From the NCBI RefSeq assembly GCF_022414535.1, contig NZ_JADWYM010000009.1:62001-126000 (forward strand): DNA of 64,000 bases. The letters run 5' to 3'. Origin of the DNA: Streptomyces sp. MUM 2J (lineage in GTDB: Bacteria > Actinomycetota > Actinomycetes > Streptomycetales > Streptomycetaceae). Below are positions 26,091-34,564 of the stretch, in pieces. How positions within the stretch are numbered: the stretch's first letter is position 1; each line of letters starts with the position of its first letter. A program made the position numbers and the translations under genes. The notes below the pieces were generated by a model. That model ran no database searches and was not told the DNA's origin. It worked only from the letters and a program-made list of their open reading frames with translations.

Positions 26091-26903
26091 TCACCGGCGC
26101 CGGCGCGTCCTGCGGGCGAACGCCAGGCCGGCGCCGGCGAGCAGCAGGCCGGCGATGGCCGCGACGAGGCCGGGATGCGGGACCGGTAACCCGGTGCGGG
26201 CCAGTTCGTCGGGCAGCCGGGGCTCACGGGACGAGGCGGACGGGTCGGCGTCGCCGGGGTTGGAGCCGGGGTCGCGGCCGGATCCGGTGCCCGGGTCCGT
26301 GTCACCGTCCGCCTCGGCGGGGGCCCGCACCGCGAACCGGTAGTCGTTCGACTGGCCCACCCAGTCGCCGTCGTCCTCGTGCCGCTGCACGAGGGCCGCG
26401 TTGACGGTGACGTCGTCGGGTGCGGCATCCGCGCGGAACGCCAGCCGCACCCGCACGTCCAGCGTGCGGCGCGGCCCCACGGTGAATCCCGTGAACCCGT
26501 CCGCGTCGGCGAACGCCCCGACCAGTTCGTCCTCGTCGGTGGCCTCCAGGCGCACGGTGTGCGTGCGCGCCCCGTCGGAGAACTCCAGGCTGGCCCGACC
26601 CGGGGTCAGCGTGTGCCGCTCGTCGACCAGGACGACGACGGGGTGGATGCCGGTGCAGGTGCGGGCGGTGGTGTTGCGCAGCTCGATCTGCCAGCTGCCG
26701 TGACCGCCTCCGGCCTCGTAGGAGTCGGGGCCGCCGTGGATGCGGGTGGTCAGGGGGAAGTCCCGGCTGTCGGGGACGGTACAGCCGGGAGGGGGCGCCG
26801 TCGCGTGCGCGGGTGCGGCCACGGCCGGTGCGGACAGCGGCAGAAGCACGGCGGCGGCTGCGGCGAGACAGGGGGACGTAGGAGTACACAGTCGCATGAA
26901 CAT
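26091..26903 (-). CDS. LAXTG-anchored surface protein
   Basis: Secreted protein of about 270 aa with a signal peptide ending near APAVAAPAHA. Two domains of beta-rich sequence follow (SWQIELRNTTARTCTGIHP and RTLDVRVRLAFRAD), then a Gly/Asp/Pro/Ser linker and the sorting signal LARTG, a hydrophobic helix LVAAIAGLLLAGAGLAFA and a RRTRRRR tail. LAXTG is the class E sortase motif of Streptomyces, so the housekeeping SrtE rather than the nearby class F enzyme is the likely anchoring partner. The start is uncertain: ATG 26903 and ATG 26897 are both possible and neither has a good ribosome binding site. Confidence 0.78.
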   Translation of the reverse strand: MFMRLCTPTSPCLAAAAAVLLPLSAPAVAAPAHATAPPPGCTVPDSRDFPLTTRIHGGPDSYEAGGGHGSWQIELRNTTARTCTGIHPVVVLVDERHTLTPGRASLEFSDGARTHTVRLEATDEDELVGAFADADGFTGFTVGPRRTLDVRVRLAFRADAAPDDVTVNAALVQRHEDDGDWVGQSNDYRFAVRAPAEADGDTDPGTGSGRDPGSNPGDADPSASSREPRLPDELARTGLPVPHPGLVAAIAGLLLAGAGLAFARRTRRRR

Positions 26904-27017
26904 ATGAGCTTGGTGGAGCGGGCGCGCCGGAACGGGCACCACACCGAGCGGCGACCCGAAGGGAGGAGGGCACGACGGCTGTTCGGCGCAGGCGGTGGGG
27001 GCGCCCGGGCGGCCCCC

Positions 27018-28217
27018 TCACCCGTCGCCCCGCCCGAACACCGCCCCCAGCACCAGTTGGGCCGCCCCGGCCGCGACCCTCCGCTCCCCGCCGCCGGCCA
27101 TCCGTACGGGCACCGCACCGCCCACGGCACCTTCCCTCCGCGCCCGCGCGCGGAGGACGTCCCCGACGCCCCGCACGAACACCTCCGGTGCCGCCGCCAC
27201 CGTCCGCCCACCGAGCAGCACCCGGTCGATGTCCAGCAACCCGACGAGGTTCGCGGCACCGGCGCCGAGCACCCGCGCCGCCTCCGCGGTGTCCCCGCGC
27301 GCCACGGCTGCCAGGCACAGCGCCTCGATGCATCCACGGTCACCACAGCCGCAGCGCGGGCCGTCCAGCTGGATCACCTGGTGCCCGAACTCCCCCGCCC
27401 CCGTCCGCGCCCCGCGATGCACGGCCCCGCCGATCACCAGCCCCGCCCCAAGGCCCGTAGCGAGGTGCAGATAGGCGAACGATCTGCCCCGGCCACCACC
27501 CGGCCGGACGCCGCCCTGCCCGGTGCCGCCCCTGCGGATCCCGCTCCGGCCGCCCCCCTCCGGCCCGCCGCGCTCCTGCTCGCCGCCGTCCTCCCCCGCG
27601 ATCGCGAGGCCCAGCGCCGCCGCGTTCGTGTCCTTGTCGACGACGACCGGCACCCCCAGCCGCTCCGCCAGTGCCTCCCGCAGTGGGAACCCCTCCCACT
27701 GGGGAAACCCGGTGACCCGGTGCAGGACACCCCGCGCGTGGTCGAGCGGCCCCGGCAGCGCCACCCCGGCTCCGAGCAGAGTGCCGCTCCGCACCGCGTC
27801 CGTGAGCGGCTCCGCCTGCCCGGCCACGGCCGCAGCCGCCGCCTCGGCCCCCGCCCCGTCGAGGTCCACGGCGGCCATCCGCTCGGCGACGACCCGCCCG
27901 GTCAGATCGACGAGCACCGCCCGCACCTCGTCCCGGTCCAGGTGGACCCCCACCGCGTGCCCGGCCTCCGGCACCAGCCGCAGCACGGTCCGCGGCTTGC
28001 CGCCGGTGGACGCGCGCCGCCCCGCCTCGGCCGCCAGGCCCCCCGCCCGCAGCCGGGCGGTGATCTTGCTGACCGCCTGGGGGGTGAGCCCGGTCCGCTC
28101 GGCGAGTTCGAGCCGGCTGATGCCCCGCTCTCCCGCGGTGCGCAGCAGGTCCAGCACCAGCGCAGTGTTGTGACTGCGCAGGGCCGGCAGATTGACACCA
28201 CCGTTCGTCCTGTTCAC
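27018..28217 (-). CDS. ROK-family transcriptional regulator
   Basis: 399-aa repressor-type ROK protein. An N-terminal winged HTH (RSHNTALVLDLLRTAGERGI and RLELAERTGLTPQAVSKITA) precedes the ROK sugar-kinase-like domain, with the zinc motif GEFGHQVIQLDGPRCGCGDR then GCIEAL. A Gly/Arg-rich insertion (about residues 245-280) interrupts the domain and is unusual. The kinase catalytic Asp site is modified (DKDTNAAALG present), so sugar binding rather than phosphorylation is likely. GTG 28217 is chosen because the HTH begins right after it. It is divergent from the oxidoreductase gene and shares its operator. Confidence 0.85.
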   Translation of the reverse strand: MNRTNGGVNLPALRSHNTALVLDLLRTAGERGISRLELAERTGLTPQAVSKITARLRAGGLAAEAGRRASTGGKPRTVLRLVPEAGHAVGVHLDRDEVRAVLVDLTGRVVAERMAAVDLDGAGAEAAAAAVAGQAEPLTDAVRSGTLLGAGVALPGPLDHARGVLHRVTGFPQWEGFPLREALAERLGVPVVVDKDTNAAALGLAIAGEDGGEQERGGPEGGGRSGIRRGGTGQGGVRPGGGRGRSFAYLHLATGLGAGLVIGGAVHRGARTGAGEFGHQVIQLDGPRCGCGDRGCIEALCLAAVARGDTAEAARVLGAGAANLVGLLDIDRVLLGGRTVAAAPEVFVRGVGDVLRARARREGAVGGAVPVRMAGGGERRVAAGAAQLVLGAVFGRGDG

Positions 28218-28240
28218 AACGCCATTCTCTCTCGCGCTTG

Positions 28241-28267
28241 CACTTTGGCAACAGTGTTGCGAAAGTG
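28241..28267. promoter_or_regulatory. ROK operator (13-bp inverted repeat)
   Basis: CACTTTGGCAACA and TGTTGCGAAAGTG flank a central G, pairing at 12 of 13 positions. It lies 23 nt before the ROK GTG and 6 nt before the oxidoreductase ATG, so bound protein would block both genes. Confidence 0.7.
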
Positions 28268-28273
28268 TCCGGC

Positions 28274-29386
28274 ATGACTGGCACTCCTCTCGGCACCCCG
28301 CGCGGCGGCGCCCCCGGCTCCCCACTCCGGGTGGGCCTGATCGGCTACGGCCTCGCCGGCTCCGTCTTCCACGCCCCGCTGATCGCCGCGACCGAGGGCC
28401 TCGCCCTGGACACCGTGGTCACCACCCGCCCCGAAAGGCGGCAGCAGGCACGCGCCGAACACCCGGACGTCCGCTTCGCGGCCACCGCCGACGCGTTGCT
28501 GGACCGGGCCGGCGACCTGGACCTCGTCGTCATCGCCTCCCCGAACAGGACGCACGTCCCGCTGGCCACCGCCGCCCTGAAGGCCGGACTGGCGGTCGTC
28601 GTCGACAAGCCGATCGCCGGCACGGCCGCCGAGGCGCGCGAGCTGGCGGCCCTCGCCGAGGACCGCGGCCTGCTCCTGTCCGTCTTCCAGAACCGCCGCT
28701 GGGACAACGACTTCCTCACCCTGCGCCGGCTCATCGCCGACGGCGAGCTGGGCGAGGTGTGGCGGTTCGAGTCCCGGTTCGAACGCTGGCGGCCCCGGCC
28801 CAAGGGCGGCTGGCGCGAGTCCGGCGACCCCGCCGAAGTCGGGGGCCTGCTCTACGACCTCGGCAGCCACGTCGTCGACCAGGCGCTGGTCCTCTTCGGC
28901 CCGGCCGTGGAGGTGTACGCCGAGTCGGACGTGCGCCGGGACGGTGCTGCGGCGGACGACGACACGTTCATCGCGCTCACCCACGCCTGCGGTGTCCGCT
29001 CCCACCTCTCCGTCTCCGCCACCACCGCCCAGCTCGGCCCCCGCTTCCGTGTGCTCGGTTCGCAGGCCGGCTACGTCAAGTACGGCCTGGACCCGCAGGA
29101 GGCGGCACTGCGCGAGGGCCGCCGCCCGGGCACCGGCGCCGCGTGGGGGACCGAGCCCGAGCCGCTGTGGGGTCGTGTCGGGTCCGGAGAGTCCCCGGTG
29201 ACCGGCGGCGGACGCGCCGTGGCGACGCTGCCCGGCGACTATCCCGCGTACTACGCTGCCGTGGCCGGGGCGCTGACCCGGCAGGGCCCCAACCCGGTGA
29301 CCGCCCTGGAGGCCGCCGCCGCCCTCGACGTCCTGGAGGCGGCCCGGCGTTCGGCCCGCGAGAAGGTGACGGTGACCCTGCGATGA
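28274..29386 (+). CDS. Gfo/Idh/MocA-family oxidoreductase
   Basis: NAD(P)-dependent sugar-type dehydrogenase of 370 aa. The Rossmann motif is VGLIGYGLAGSVFHAPLI, the EKP-type motif appears as VVVDKPIAGTAAEA (Asp-Lys-Pro), and the C-terminal domain carries the GGLLYDLGSHVVDQAL catalytic His. ATG 28274 starts 6 nt beyond the inverted repeat and has no ribosome binding site, so it may be leaderless. It overlaps the UPF0303 gene by 4 nt. Expression is probably relieved by a sugar ligand of the divergent ROK regulator. Confidence 0.9.
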   Translation: MTGTPLGTPRGGAPGSPLRVGLIGYGLAGSVFHAPLIAATEGLALDTVVTTRPERRQQARAEHPDVRFAATADALLDRAGDLDLVVIASPNRTHVPLATAALKAGLAVVVDKPIAGTAAEARELAALAEDRGLLLSVFQNRRWDNDFLTLRRLIADGELGEVWRFESRFERWRPRPKGGWRESGDPAEVGGLLYDLGSHVVDQALVLFGPAVEVYAESDVRRDGAAADDDTFIALTHACGVRSHLSVSATTAQLGPRFRVLGSQAGYVKYGLDPQEAALREGRRPGTGAAWGTEPEPLWGRVGSGESPVTGGGRAVATLPGDYPAYYAAVAGALTRQGPNPVTALEAAAALDVLEAARRSAREKVTVTLR

Positions 29387-29892
29387 GCACCCAGGAGCCG
29401 GCCCCGAGGTTCCGCCCCGAACTCACCCCGGGCATCGAGGAACTGGAGGCTCAGGAACGGCGCCTGATCCTCCAGCGGTTCACCCATGACGACGCCTGGG
29501 CGCTCGGCTCCCTGCTGGTCCGGCTGGCCCGGGAGCGCCGGGCCCCCGTCGCCGTGGACATCCACCGCGGCGGACAGCAGCTCTTCCACGCCGCGCTGCC
29601 CGGATCCACCCCCGACAACGACGCCTGGATCGGGCGCAAGCGCCGCGTCGTGGAGCGCTACGGCGCCTCCTCCTACCTGGTCGGCGCCCGCTTCCGCGCC
29701 AAGGGCACCACCTTCGAGGAGTCGTCCCGCCTCGACCCGGACGTCTACGCGGCCCACGGCGGGTCCTTCCCGATCCACGTCGAGGGCGCGGGTGTCATCG
29801 GCGCGGTGACGGTGTCCGGACTGCCTCAGCTGCAGGACCACCGGTTCGTCGTGGCGGCGCTGGAGGAGTTCCTGGGCCTGGACCGGGACTGA
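29383..29892 (+). CDS. UPF0303 / HbpS-like heme-degrading domain protein
   Basis: 169-aa protein of the UPF0303 family (heme-degrading domain, HbpS-like fold). Landmarks are RLILQRFTHDDAWALGSLLV, VAVDIHRGGQQLFHAALPG, DNDAWIGRKRRVVERYGASS and a C-terminal IGAVTVSGLPQLQDH. It overlaps the oxidoreductase stop by 4 nt and is therefore translated with it. Family members of this size often sit with sugar oxidoreductases; the actual function here is not known. Confidence 0.82.
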   Translation: MSTQEPAPRFRPELTPGIEELEAQERRLILQRFTHDDAWALGSLLVRLARERRAPVAVDIHRGGQQLFHAALPGSTPDNDAWIGRKRRVVERYGASSYLVGARFRAKGTTFEESSRLDPDVYAAHGGSFPIHVEGAGVIGAVTVSGLPQLQDHRFVVAALEEFLGLDRD

Positions 29893-30061
29893 CCACCGAA
29901 CGTGATCACCGGCGGCCGGTGGACCAGGGCCGGGGACCAGGAAGTCCCGGACGCCGGGGACCGGGGAGCCAACGGCATCCGGGACTAAGTCGAGACACCC
30001 TCCGGTTGGCAGTGCCGTACGCACGTCGATCGCAGCACCCCGGCCGGAGGTCACGGAACCG

Positions 30062-30931
30062 ATGAGCACACCCGAGAAGAACACGATCGGCCGCTACGGC
30101 GTCTGGAGCGTCGGTCTGCGGTCGGAGGACCCGCAACGGCGTGGCGAACTCCGCGACACGGCAGCCGAACTGGAGGAGCTCGGGTACGGCGCCCTGTGGC
30201 TCGGCGGCAGCAGCGCGGTCGGCCACGCCGTGCCCCTGATCGAGGCGACCGAGCGGATCACCGTCGCCACCAGCATCCAGAGCATCTGGCAGTACGACGC
30301 CGCCGGGACAGCCGCCCGCTGCAAGGACCTGGAGGCCGCCCACCCCGGCCGCTTCCTGCTCGGCCTCGGCGTGAGCCACGCCAGGTTCACGGAGCAGTAC
30401 CGCCGCCCGTACTCCTCCCTGGCCGCCTACCTCGACGCCCTCGACACGGCCGGCGTCCCCGCCGGCCGCCGGGTGCTGGCCGCGCTCGGCCCCAGAACGC
30501 TCGGGCTGTCCCGGGACCGCGCGGCCGGCGCGATCCCCTACCTGGTCACCGCCGGCCATGTGGCACGGTCCCGGGACGTGCTCGGCGAAGGCCCGCTGCT
30601 CGCCCCGGAGCTGGGGGTCGTCCTGGAGGCCGACCCGGTCCGGGCCCGGGAGCTGGCCCGCGGCGCCCTCGCCCTGTACCTCGGCCTGCCGAACTACACC
30701 GGCAACCTCCTGCGCCTCGGCTTCACCGAGGACGACCTCGCCGACGGCGGCAGCGACCGCCTGGTGGACACGTTGTACGCCTGGGGCACGGAGGACCGGA
30801 TCCGTGCCCAGATCGAGGAGTTCCGCTCCGCCGGCGCCGACCACGTGGCCCTCCAGGTGATCGACGGCGGCACGAGGGAGTCCCTGCCACGAGAGGCGTG
30901 GGGCCGGCTCGCCGCACTGCTGCCGGCCTGA
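30062..30931 (+). CDS. F420-dependent LLM-class oxidoreductase
   Basis: TIM-barrel luciferase-like oxidoreductase, 289 aa, resembling the TIGR03620 actinobacterial subgroup assigned to cofactor F420. Key stretches are IGRYGVWSVGLRSEDPQ, ELGYGALWLGGSS, ITVATSIQSIWQYDA and FLLGLGVSHARFTEQY. GGAGG lies about 11 nt before ATG 30062. It is monocistronic and convergent with the FAH-family gene. The substrate is unknown. Confidence 0.87.
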   Translation: MSTPEKNTIGRYGVWSVGLRSEDPQRRGELRDTAAELEELGYGALWLGGSSAVGHAVPLIEATERITVATSIQSIWQYDAAGTAARCKDLEAAHPGRFLLGLGVSHARFTEQYRRPYSSLAAYLDALDTAGVPAGRRVLAALGPRTLGLSRDRAAGAIPYLVTAGHVARSRDVLGEGPLLAPELGVVLEADPVRARELARGALALYLGLPNYTGNLLRLGFTEDDLADGGSDRLVDTLYAWGTEDRIRAQIEEFRSAGADHVALQVIDGGTRESLPREAWGRLAALLPA

Positions 30932-30936
30932 CGGGC

Positions 30937-31000
30937 GCGGGGAACCGCGCGCCTCGCCGCACGGCGCAGCCCGGCGCCGGCGAGCCCCGCGGTTCCCCGC
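30937..31000. terminator. Bidirectional terminator
   Basis: Perfect 13-bp arms GCGGGGAACCGCG (30937-30949) and CGCGGTTCCCCGC (30988-31000) enclose 38 nt in the 73-nt gap between two convergent genes. Confidence 0.75.
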
Positions 31001-31004
31001 CCTC

Positions 31005-31862
31005 TCAGGCGCCCTTCAGCTCCTGCCGCTGCCTGCCGAGCCCGGAGATCTCCAGCTCGACCACGTCCCCCACCCGCAGGTACGGCTTCGGCTCGGGCCG
31101 CCCCATGGCCACCCCGGCGGGCGTCCCGGTGTTGATGACGTCGCCCGGGTACAGGGTCATGAACCGGCTGACGTACCGTACGACCTCGCCCACCGGGAAG
31201 ATCTGCCCGGCCGTCGTCCCGTCCTGCTGCAGCTCCCCGTTGACCCACAGCCGCAGCCGCAGGTCCTGCGGGTCGGGCACCTCGTCCGCCGTCACCAGCC
31301 ACGGCCCGAGCGGGTTGAACGTCTCGCAGTTCTTGCCCTTGTCCCAGGTGCCGCCCCGCTCGATCTGGAACTCCCGCTCGGACACGTCGTGCGCCACCGC
31401 GTACCCGGCGACGTGCGCGAGCGCCTCCTCCGCGGACGCCAGGTAGCGGGCCGTACGGCCGACGACGACGGCGAGTTCGACCTCCCAGTCCGTCTTGACC
31501 GACCCGCGCGGCACCAGCACGGTGTCGTGCGGGCCGACCACCGTGTCGGGCGCCTTGAAGAAGACCACCGGCTCGGACGGCGGCTGCGCCCCGGTCTCGC
31601 GGGCGTGGTCGTGGTAGTTCAGCCCGATGCACACGATCTTGCCGATACGGCCCAGCGGCGGCCCGATGCGCAGCCCGGCCGCGTCCAGCGCGGGCAGCTC
31701 GCCGGAGTCGGCCGCGGCGCGGATCCGGGCGAGCACGGCGTCGTCGGCCAGCAGGGCGCCGTCGATGTCCGGGACAAGGCCCGACAGGTCACGCAGGGTC
31801 CCCTCGGCGTCGAGCAGCGCAGGTCGCTCCGACCCTGCCGTACCGACTCGCAGCAGCTTCAT
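31005..31862 (-). CDS. Fumarylacetoacetate hydrolase-family protein
   Basis: 285-aa FAH-family enzyme (C-C hydrolase, decarboxylase or isomerase on 2-oxoacid enol substrates). The C-terminal catalytic core is complete: IVCIGLNYHDHARETGAQPP, PVVFFKAPDTVVGPHD, DWEVELAVVVGR, DVSEREFQIERGG and GDVINTGTPAGVAMG. These supply the metal-binding Glu and Asp residues. Start ATG 31862 follows GAGGA. It is a single gene; the pathway is not revealed by neighbours. Confidence 0.9.
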   Translation of the reverse strand: MKLLRVGTAGSERPALLDAEGTLRDLSGLVPDIDGALLADDAVLARIRAAADSGELPALDAAGLRIGPPLGRIGKIVCIGLNYHDHARETGAQPPSEPVVFFKAPDTVVGPHDTVLVPRGSVKTDWEVELAVVVGRTARYLASAEEALAHVAGYAVAHDVSEREFQIERGGTWDKGKNCETFNPLGPWLVTADEVPDPQDLRLRLWVNGELQQDGTTAGQIFPVGEVVRYVSRFMTLYPGDVINTGTPAGVAMGRPEPKPYLRVGDVVELEISGLGRQRQELKGA

Positions 31863-32222
31863 GGGTCCTCACCATCTTCCTCGATCGCGGGCGCCCGGCG
31901 ATGGACGCGACCGGGATGCGGCCGAGGCGCAGCCATCGGAGGCTTGGCCGATCCTCCAAGGCGGCCGTCCACTCCGCAAGACCCCGTTCACGTACCGGAC
32001 CGTGAGGCCGGCGCCGTCACCGGTACAGCACGGCCCGCTCGACCGCGCTCCAGGTCGTGCCCCTTGTGCCCCTCGTCGCACGGGCCGGCCGCACGGCCGC
32101 GGCCCCCGAGGGACGCCCCCCGGGGGCCGCGGCCGGGGACGCCGTGCCACGGCCGTGCGCCGGGAAGGCTCAGGCCGGACGGCACCTGACCCTCGCCGCT
32201 GATCGGCAGTACGGTGTCCCCC
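31863..32222. other. Intergenic region with hairpin and a leaderless promoter
   Basis: About 360 nt with no gene. A 12-bp perfect stem CCGCGGCCCCCG (32097-32108) / CGGGGGCCGCGG (32121-32132) is the only strong structure. The -10 box of the SEC-C gene is at 32210-32215. Confidence 0.5.
32210..32215 (+). promoter_or_regulatory. -10 box, leaderless start of SEC-C gene
   Basis: TACGGT ends 7 nt before ATG 32223 and no ribosome binding site is present, so transcription probably begins at the start codon. Confidence 0.55.
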
Positions 32223-33242
32223 ATGCGCCCCGACACGCCTGCCGAGAACGTCGACCACGCCGCCGAGGCCGCCCGCCTGGAACGGACCGCCGGCCTGTAT
32301 CCCGAGGACGCCGAACCCCTGCTGCTGCGCGCCGCGGCCCACCTGGAACTGTCCGGCGACCGCCCCGCCGCGACCGCCCTGTACGACCGCCTCCTGAACT
32401 CGGCGACGGACCTGGACAACCCCCACCTGGTGCGGGCCCTGAAGGCCTCCAACCTGTGGGAGTACGGTCACGAGGCCGAGGCCCGGGCCATCATCGAGGG
32501 TCTCCGTGTCGCAGGGCCGCGCGACCCGGCCCCCTGGGTGATCATCGCCGAGGCCCTGGAATCCCACGACGAGCTGGAGGCGGCGGAGGAGACCTTCACC
32601 CAGGGCACCGGCCTCCTCCTCGCGGACACGGCGGAACCCCCGTACGCCACCCACCCGCTCCTCCTCGGCCGCCACCGGGTGCGCCGCATGCTGGGCGCGC
32701 CGCACGACGCGTGGGACACCCTGGCGGACACCCTGAACACGGCGCCGGTCTCCCTGGACGAACTCCACGACCCCAAGCGCGTCTGGTCCCTGGGCTCGGA
32801 CAACCCGGCCGAACTGGCGGCGGAGATCTCCCGCCTGCGCGCCGAACTGGGCACCTACCGCGAGGCGCTCTCCCGCCCCTTCCCCGTGGCCATCCTCCAC
32901 TGGCCCGCGGCCGAGCTGGCGGAACTCCGGTCCGACTACCCGGACCTGTCCGCGGAGTACCCCTCGTACGAGGAACACCTGGCGACGATAGAACGCTCGC
33001 TGCGGGAACTCGCGGCTTCCGGCACGCAGAACCTCGGCATCGTGCCGGGCACGGTCCCGTCGTACGAGGCCTTCGCCGCCTCGGAGGGCATGTCCCCTTC
33101 GGAAGCGGCCCTCCTCCCGCAGTACGCGACGACACTGGCATCCCGCGGGCGCGCGACCCCCTGGCCGCCGCAGCGGGGCGCGGCCTGCTGGTGCGGCTCG
33201 CAACGGGCGTACGAGGAGTGCCACGGGAATCCGGAGGGCTGA
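32223..33242 (+). CDS. SEC-C zinc-motif protein with TPR-like repeats
   Basis: 339-aa cytoplasmic protein. The N-terminal two thirds consist of helical pairs resembling TPRs (AARLERTAGLYPEDAEPLLL, LRAAAHLELSGDRPAATALY). The extreme C-terminus is a SEC-C zinc motif, ACWCGSQRAYEECHG, as found on SecA and various accessory proteins. The role is unknown; it may handle proteins or nucleic acids through the zinc knuckle. The start lacks a ribosome binding site and has a -10 box 7 nt upstream. Confidence 0.83.
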   Translation: MRPDTPAENVDHAAEAARLERTAGLYPEDAEPLLLRAAAHLELSGDRPAATALYDRLLNSATDLDNPHLVRALKASNLWEYGHEAEARAIIEGLRVAGPRDPAPWVIIAEALESHDELEAAEETFTQGTGLLLADTAEPPYATHPLLLGRHRVRRMLGAPHDAWDTLADTLNTAPVSLDELHDPKRVWSLGSDNPAELAAEISRLRAELGTYREALSRPFPVAILHWPAAELAELRSDYPDLSAEYPSYEEHLATIERSLRELAASGTQNLGIVPGTVPSYEAFAASEGMSPSEAALLPQYATTLASRGRATPWPPQRGAACWCGSQRAYEECHGNPEG

Positions 33243-33312
33243 CCGCAGGGCTCCGGGCCCCGCTGCGAAGCGGAACCCGGAAGAGCCGGGCGTCGCAGCC
33301 GTCGTGCCCCGG

Positions 33313-33358
33313 CTCGACGGAGTCGGCCCACGGAGAACTCGACGGAGTCGGGCCACGG
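33313..33358. repeat. Direct repeat 21 bp x2 (25-bp period)
   Basis: CTCGACGGAGTCGGCCCACGG and a copy with one change (GG for GC at position 15) are separated by 4 nt. Confidence 0.75.
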
Positions 33359-33728
33359 GGGAGACCGTGATCGGTCGAAGGCCGAACGGTCCGCGCCACG
33401 ATCGCGGGGCAGAGGGGGGACGAGCAGAGAGGGGGACGGGAAAGAGAACGTCGACCGGGTCGATCCATGCCGGCGCCCGCCCGGAGCCGCCGGGCCCGCT
33501 CCGGGATTCGGGGCCGGCCGGTTCCGAACCGGGACCGCGGCCCGGCGACGGCCGACGCCCTCCGCGTGCCGCAGCCCACCGTGCCGTGCCGTGCCGTCGC
33601 GTGTGATCACGTGCGGCCACGTCCGCCCGGACCGCCGGCCATCGGCGCCGGGTCCGCGCCTCCCGGAGTCTGCGCGACACCCCTGGATCGGGCTTCGCGA
33701 GTCTCGCCGCGTTCACGGTGACGGACCC

Positions 33729-33849
33729 ACGGCGCCTCCGGCCGGCCCGTCGGGCGGCGGACCTCCCGGCCGGTGCGGTCCTCGGACGGACGTCGGCGCC
33801 GCGCGAGGCCGGTGGCGGCGCATGGGCGACGGCGCCTCCGGCCGGCCCG
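33729..33849. repeat. Direct repeat 21 bp x2, exactly 100 bp apart
   Basis: The 21-mer starting ACGGCGCCTCCGGCCGGC occurs at 33729-33749 and 33829-33849, with no mismatch. Confidence 0.8.
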
Positions 33850-33921
33850 GTCGCGCGGGCCGACCGGACGGGCCCGCCGAGGTCCGACGGGCCGGGCCTC
33901 GGGGGCCGGTCCCCGTTGGTG

Positions 33922-34344
33922 TCAGGTGCTGATCTGCTTGCGGCCGCCACCGCCGCTGATCTGGATGCGGCGCGGCTTGGCCTGCTCCGCGACGGGGATA
34001 CGGAGCGTGAGGACGCCGGCTTCGTAGGAGGCGTCGATGCGCTGCGTGTCGAGGGTGTCGCCGAGGAAGAGCTGGCGGTTGAAGGTGCCCGTGGGGCGTT
34101 CGGCGACGAGGAACTCCGCGCCCTCGGGGGCGGGGGACGTGCGCTCGGCCCGGACGTTGAGGACGTTGCGCTCCACGTCCAGTTCGATCGTCTCGGGGTC
34201 GATGCCGGGGAGATCGAAGTGGACGAGGAAGTCGTCTCCGGAACGGTAGGCGTCCATCGGCATCGCCGACGGGCGGGCCGCCGTGCCGAGCATCTGCTGT
34301 GCGAGTCGGTCGAACTCACGGAACGGATCCGTGCGCATGAGCAT
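33922..34344 (-). CDS. Hsp20/alpha-crystallin small heat-shock protein
   Basis: ATP-independent holdase chaperone of 140 aa. A short N-terminal arm ([19 protein letters not shown]) precedes the alpha-crystallin domain ([20 protein letters not shown], then [15 protein letters not shown]), ending with the [18 protein letters not shown] strand. The C-terminal extension holds RRIQIS, an IxI-like assembly motif. ATG 34344 (or the GTG directly before it) follows AAGGAG. An HspR-type operator overlapping the promoter indicates heat-shock repression. Confidence 0.92.
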   Translation of the reverse strand: MLMRTDPFREFDRLAQQMLGTAARPSAMPMDAYRSGDDFLVHFDLPGIDPETIELDVERNVLNVRAERTSPAPEGAEFLVAERPTGTFNRQLFLGDTLDTQRIDASYEAGVLTLRIPVAEQAKPRRIQISGGGGRKQIST

Positions 34345-34403
34345 CACAGGTCACTCCTTTCATCAGGTGCCGTGCTGGCGGCGCGCTGCCTGGGGGCTCG
34401 CGC

Positions 34404-34424
34404 CGCTATATTTCTTATATAGCG
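34404..34424. repeat. AT-rich palindrome in the hsp20 leader
   Basis: CGCTATAT - TTCTT - ATATAGCG, perfect 8-bp arms, covering and following the -10 hexamer. It could be an operator or, in the RNA, a hairpin at the 5' end of the transcript. Confidence 0.7.
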
Positions 34425-34444
34425 CGATGAAGCAAACTTGACAA
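34416..34444 (-). promoter_or_regulatory. hsp20 promoter
   Basis: On the minus strand TTGTCA (34439-34444), 17-nt spacer, TATATA (34416-34421): a near-consensus housekeeping sigma promoter. Confidence 0.75.
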
Positions 34445-34457
34445 GTATGGACTCAAG
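34437..34457. promoter_or_regulatory. HAIR-like HspR operator
   Basis: Minus strand reads CTTGAGT-N7-TGTCAAG against the HspR consensus CTTGAGT-N7-ACTCAAG: left half perfect, right half 5 of 7. It overlaps the -35 box of hsp20. Confidence 0.65.
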
Positions 34458-34564
34458 TTTGAGCCATGGGGCGGGGCGTGCTGACGGGAGGGGCGGCGCT
34501 AGCCTCGTCGAGGCACAGTCACGTGGTGGCCAGAGGGGCGACCAGGGGGCATCAGGAGGCAGTC

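Larger units (their letters stand above)
33243..33921. other. 679-nt gene-free region with two pairs of 21-bp direct repeats
   Basis: No frame shows convincing coding bias with a start. It contains CTCGACGGAGTCGG-type repeats at 33313-33333 and 33338-33358, a run of four GTGCC/CCGTG units near 33579-33598, and a second 21-bp repeat at 33729-33749 and 33829-33849. I see no RNA gene. It may be a decayed gene region. Confidence 0.5.

Noticed and set aside
25777..26094. 105-codon Arg-rich minus-strand frame after the LAXTG gene
   Set aside because: The Arg/Pro/Gly composition is that of an out-of-frame GC-rich reading; the neighbouring frame carries the bias instead.
31863..32222. Small gene or riboswitch before the SEC-C gene
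   Set aside because: Only a GC-rich hairpin and a -10 box are visible; no known aptamer pattern or coding stretch.
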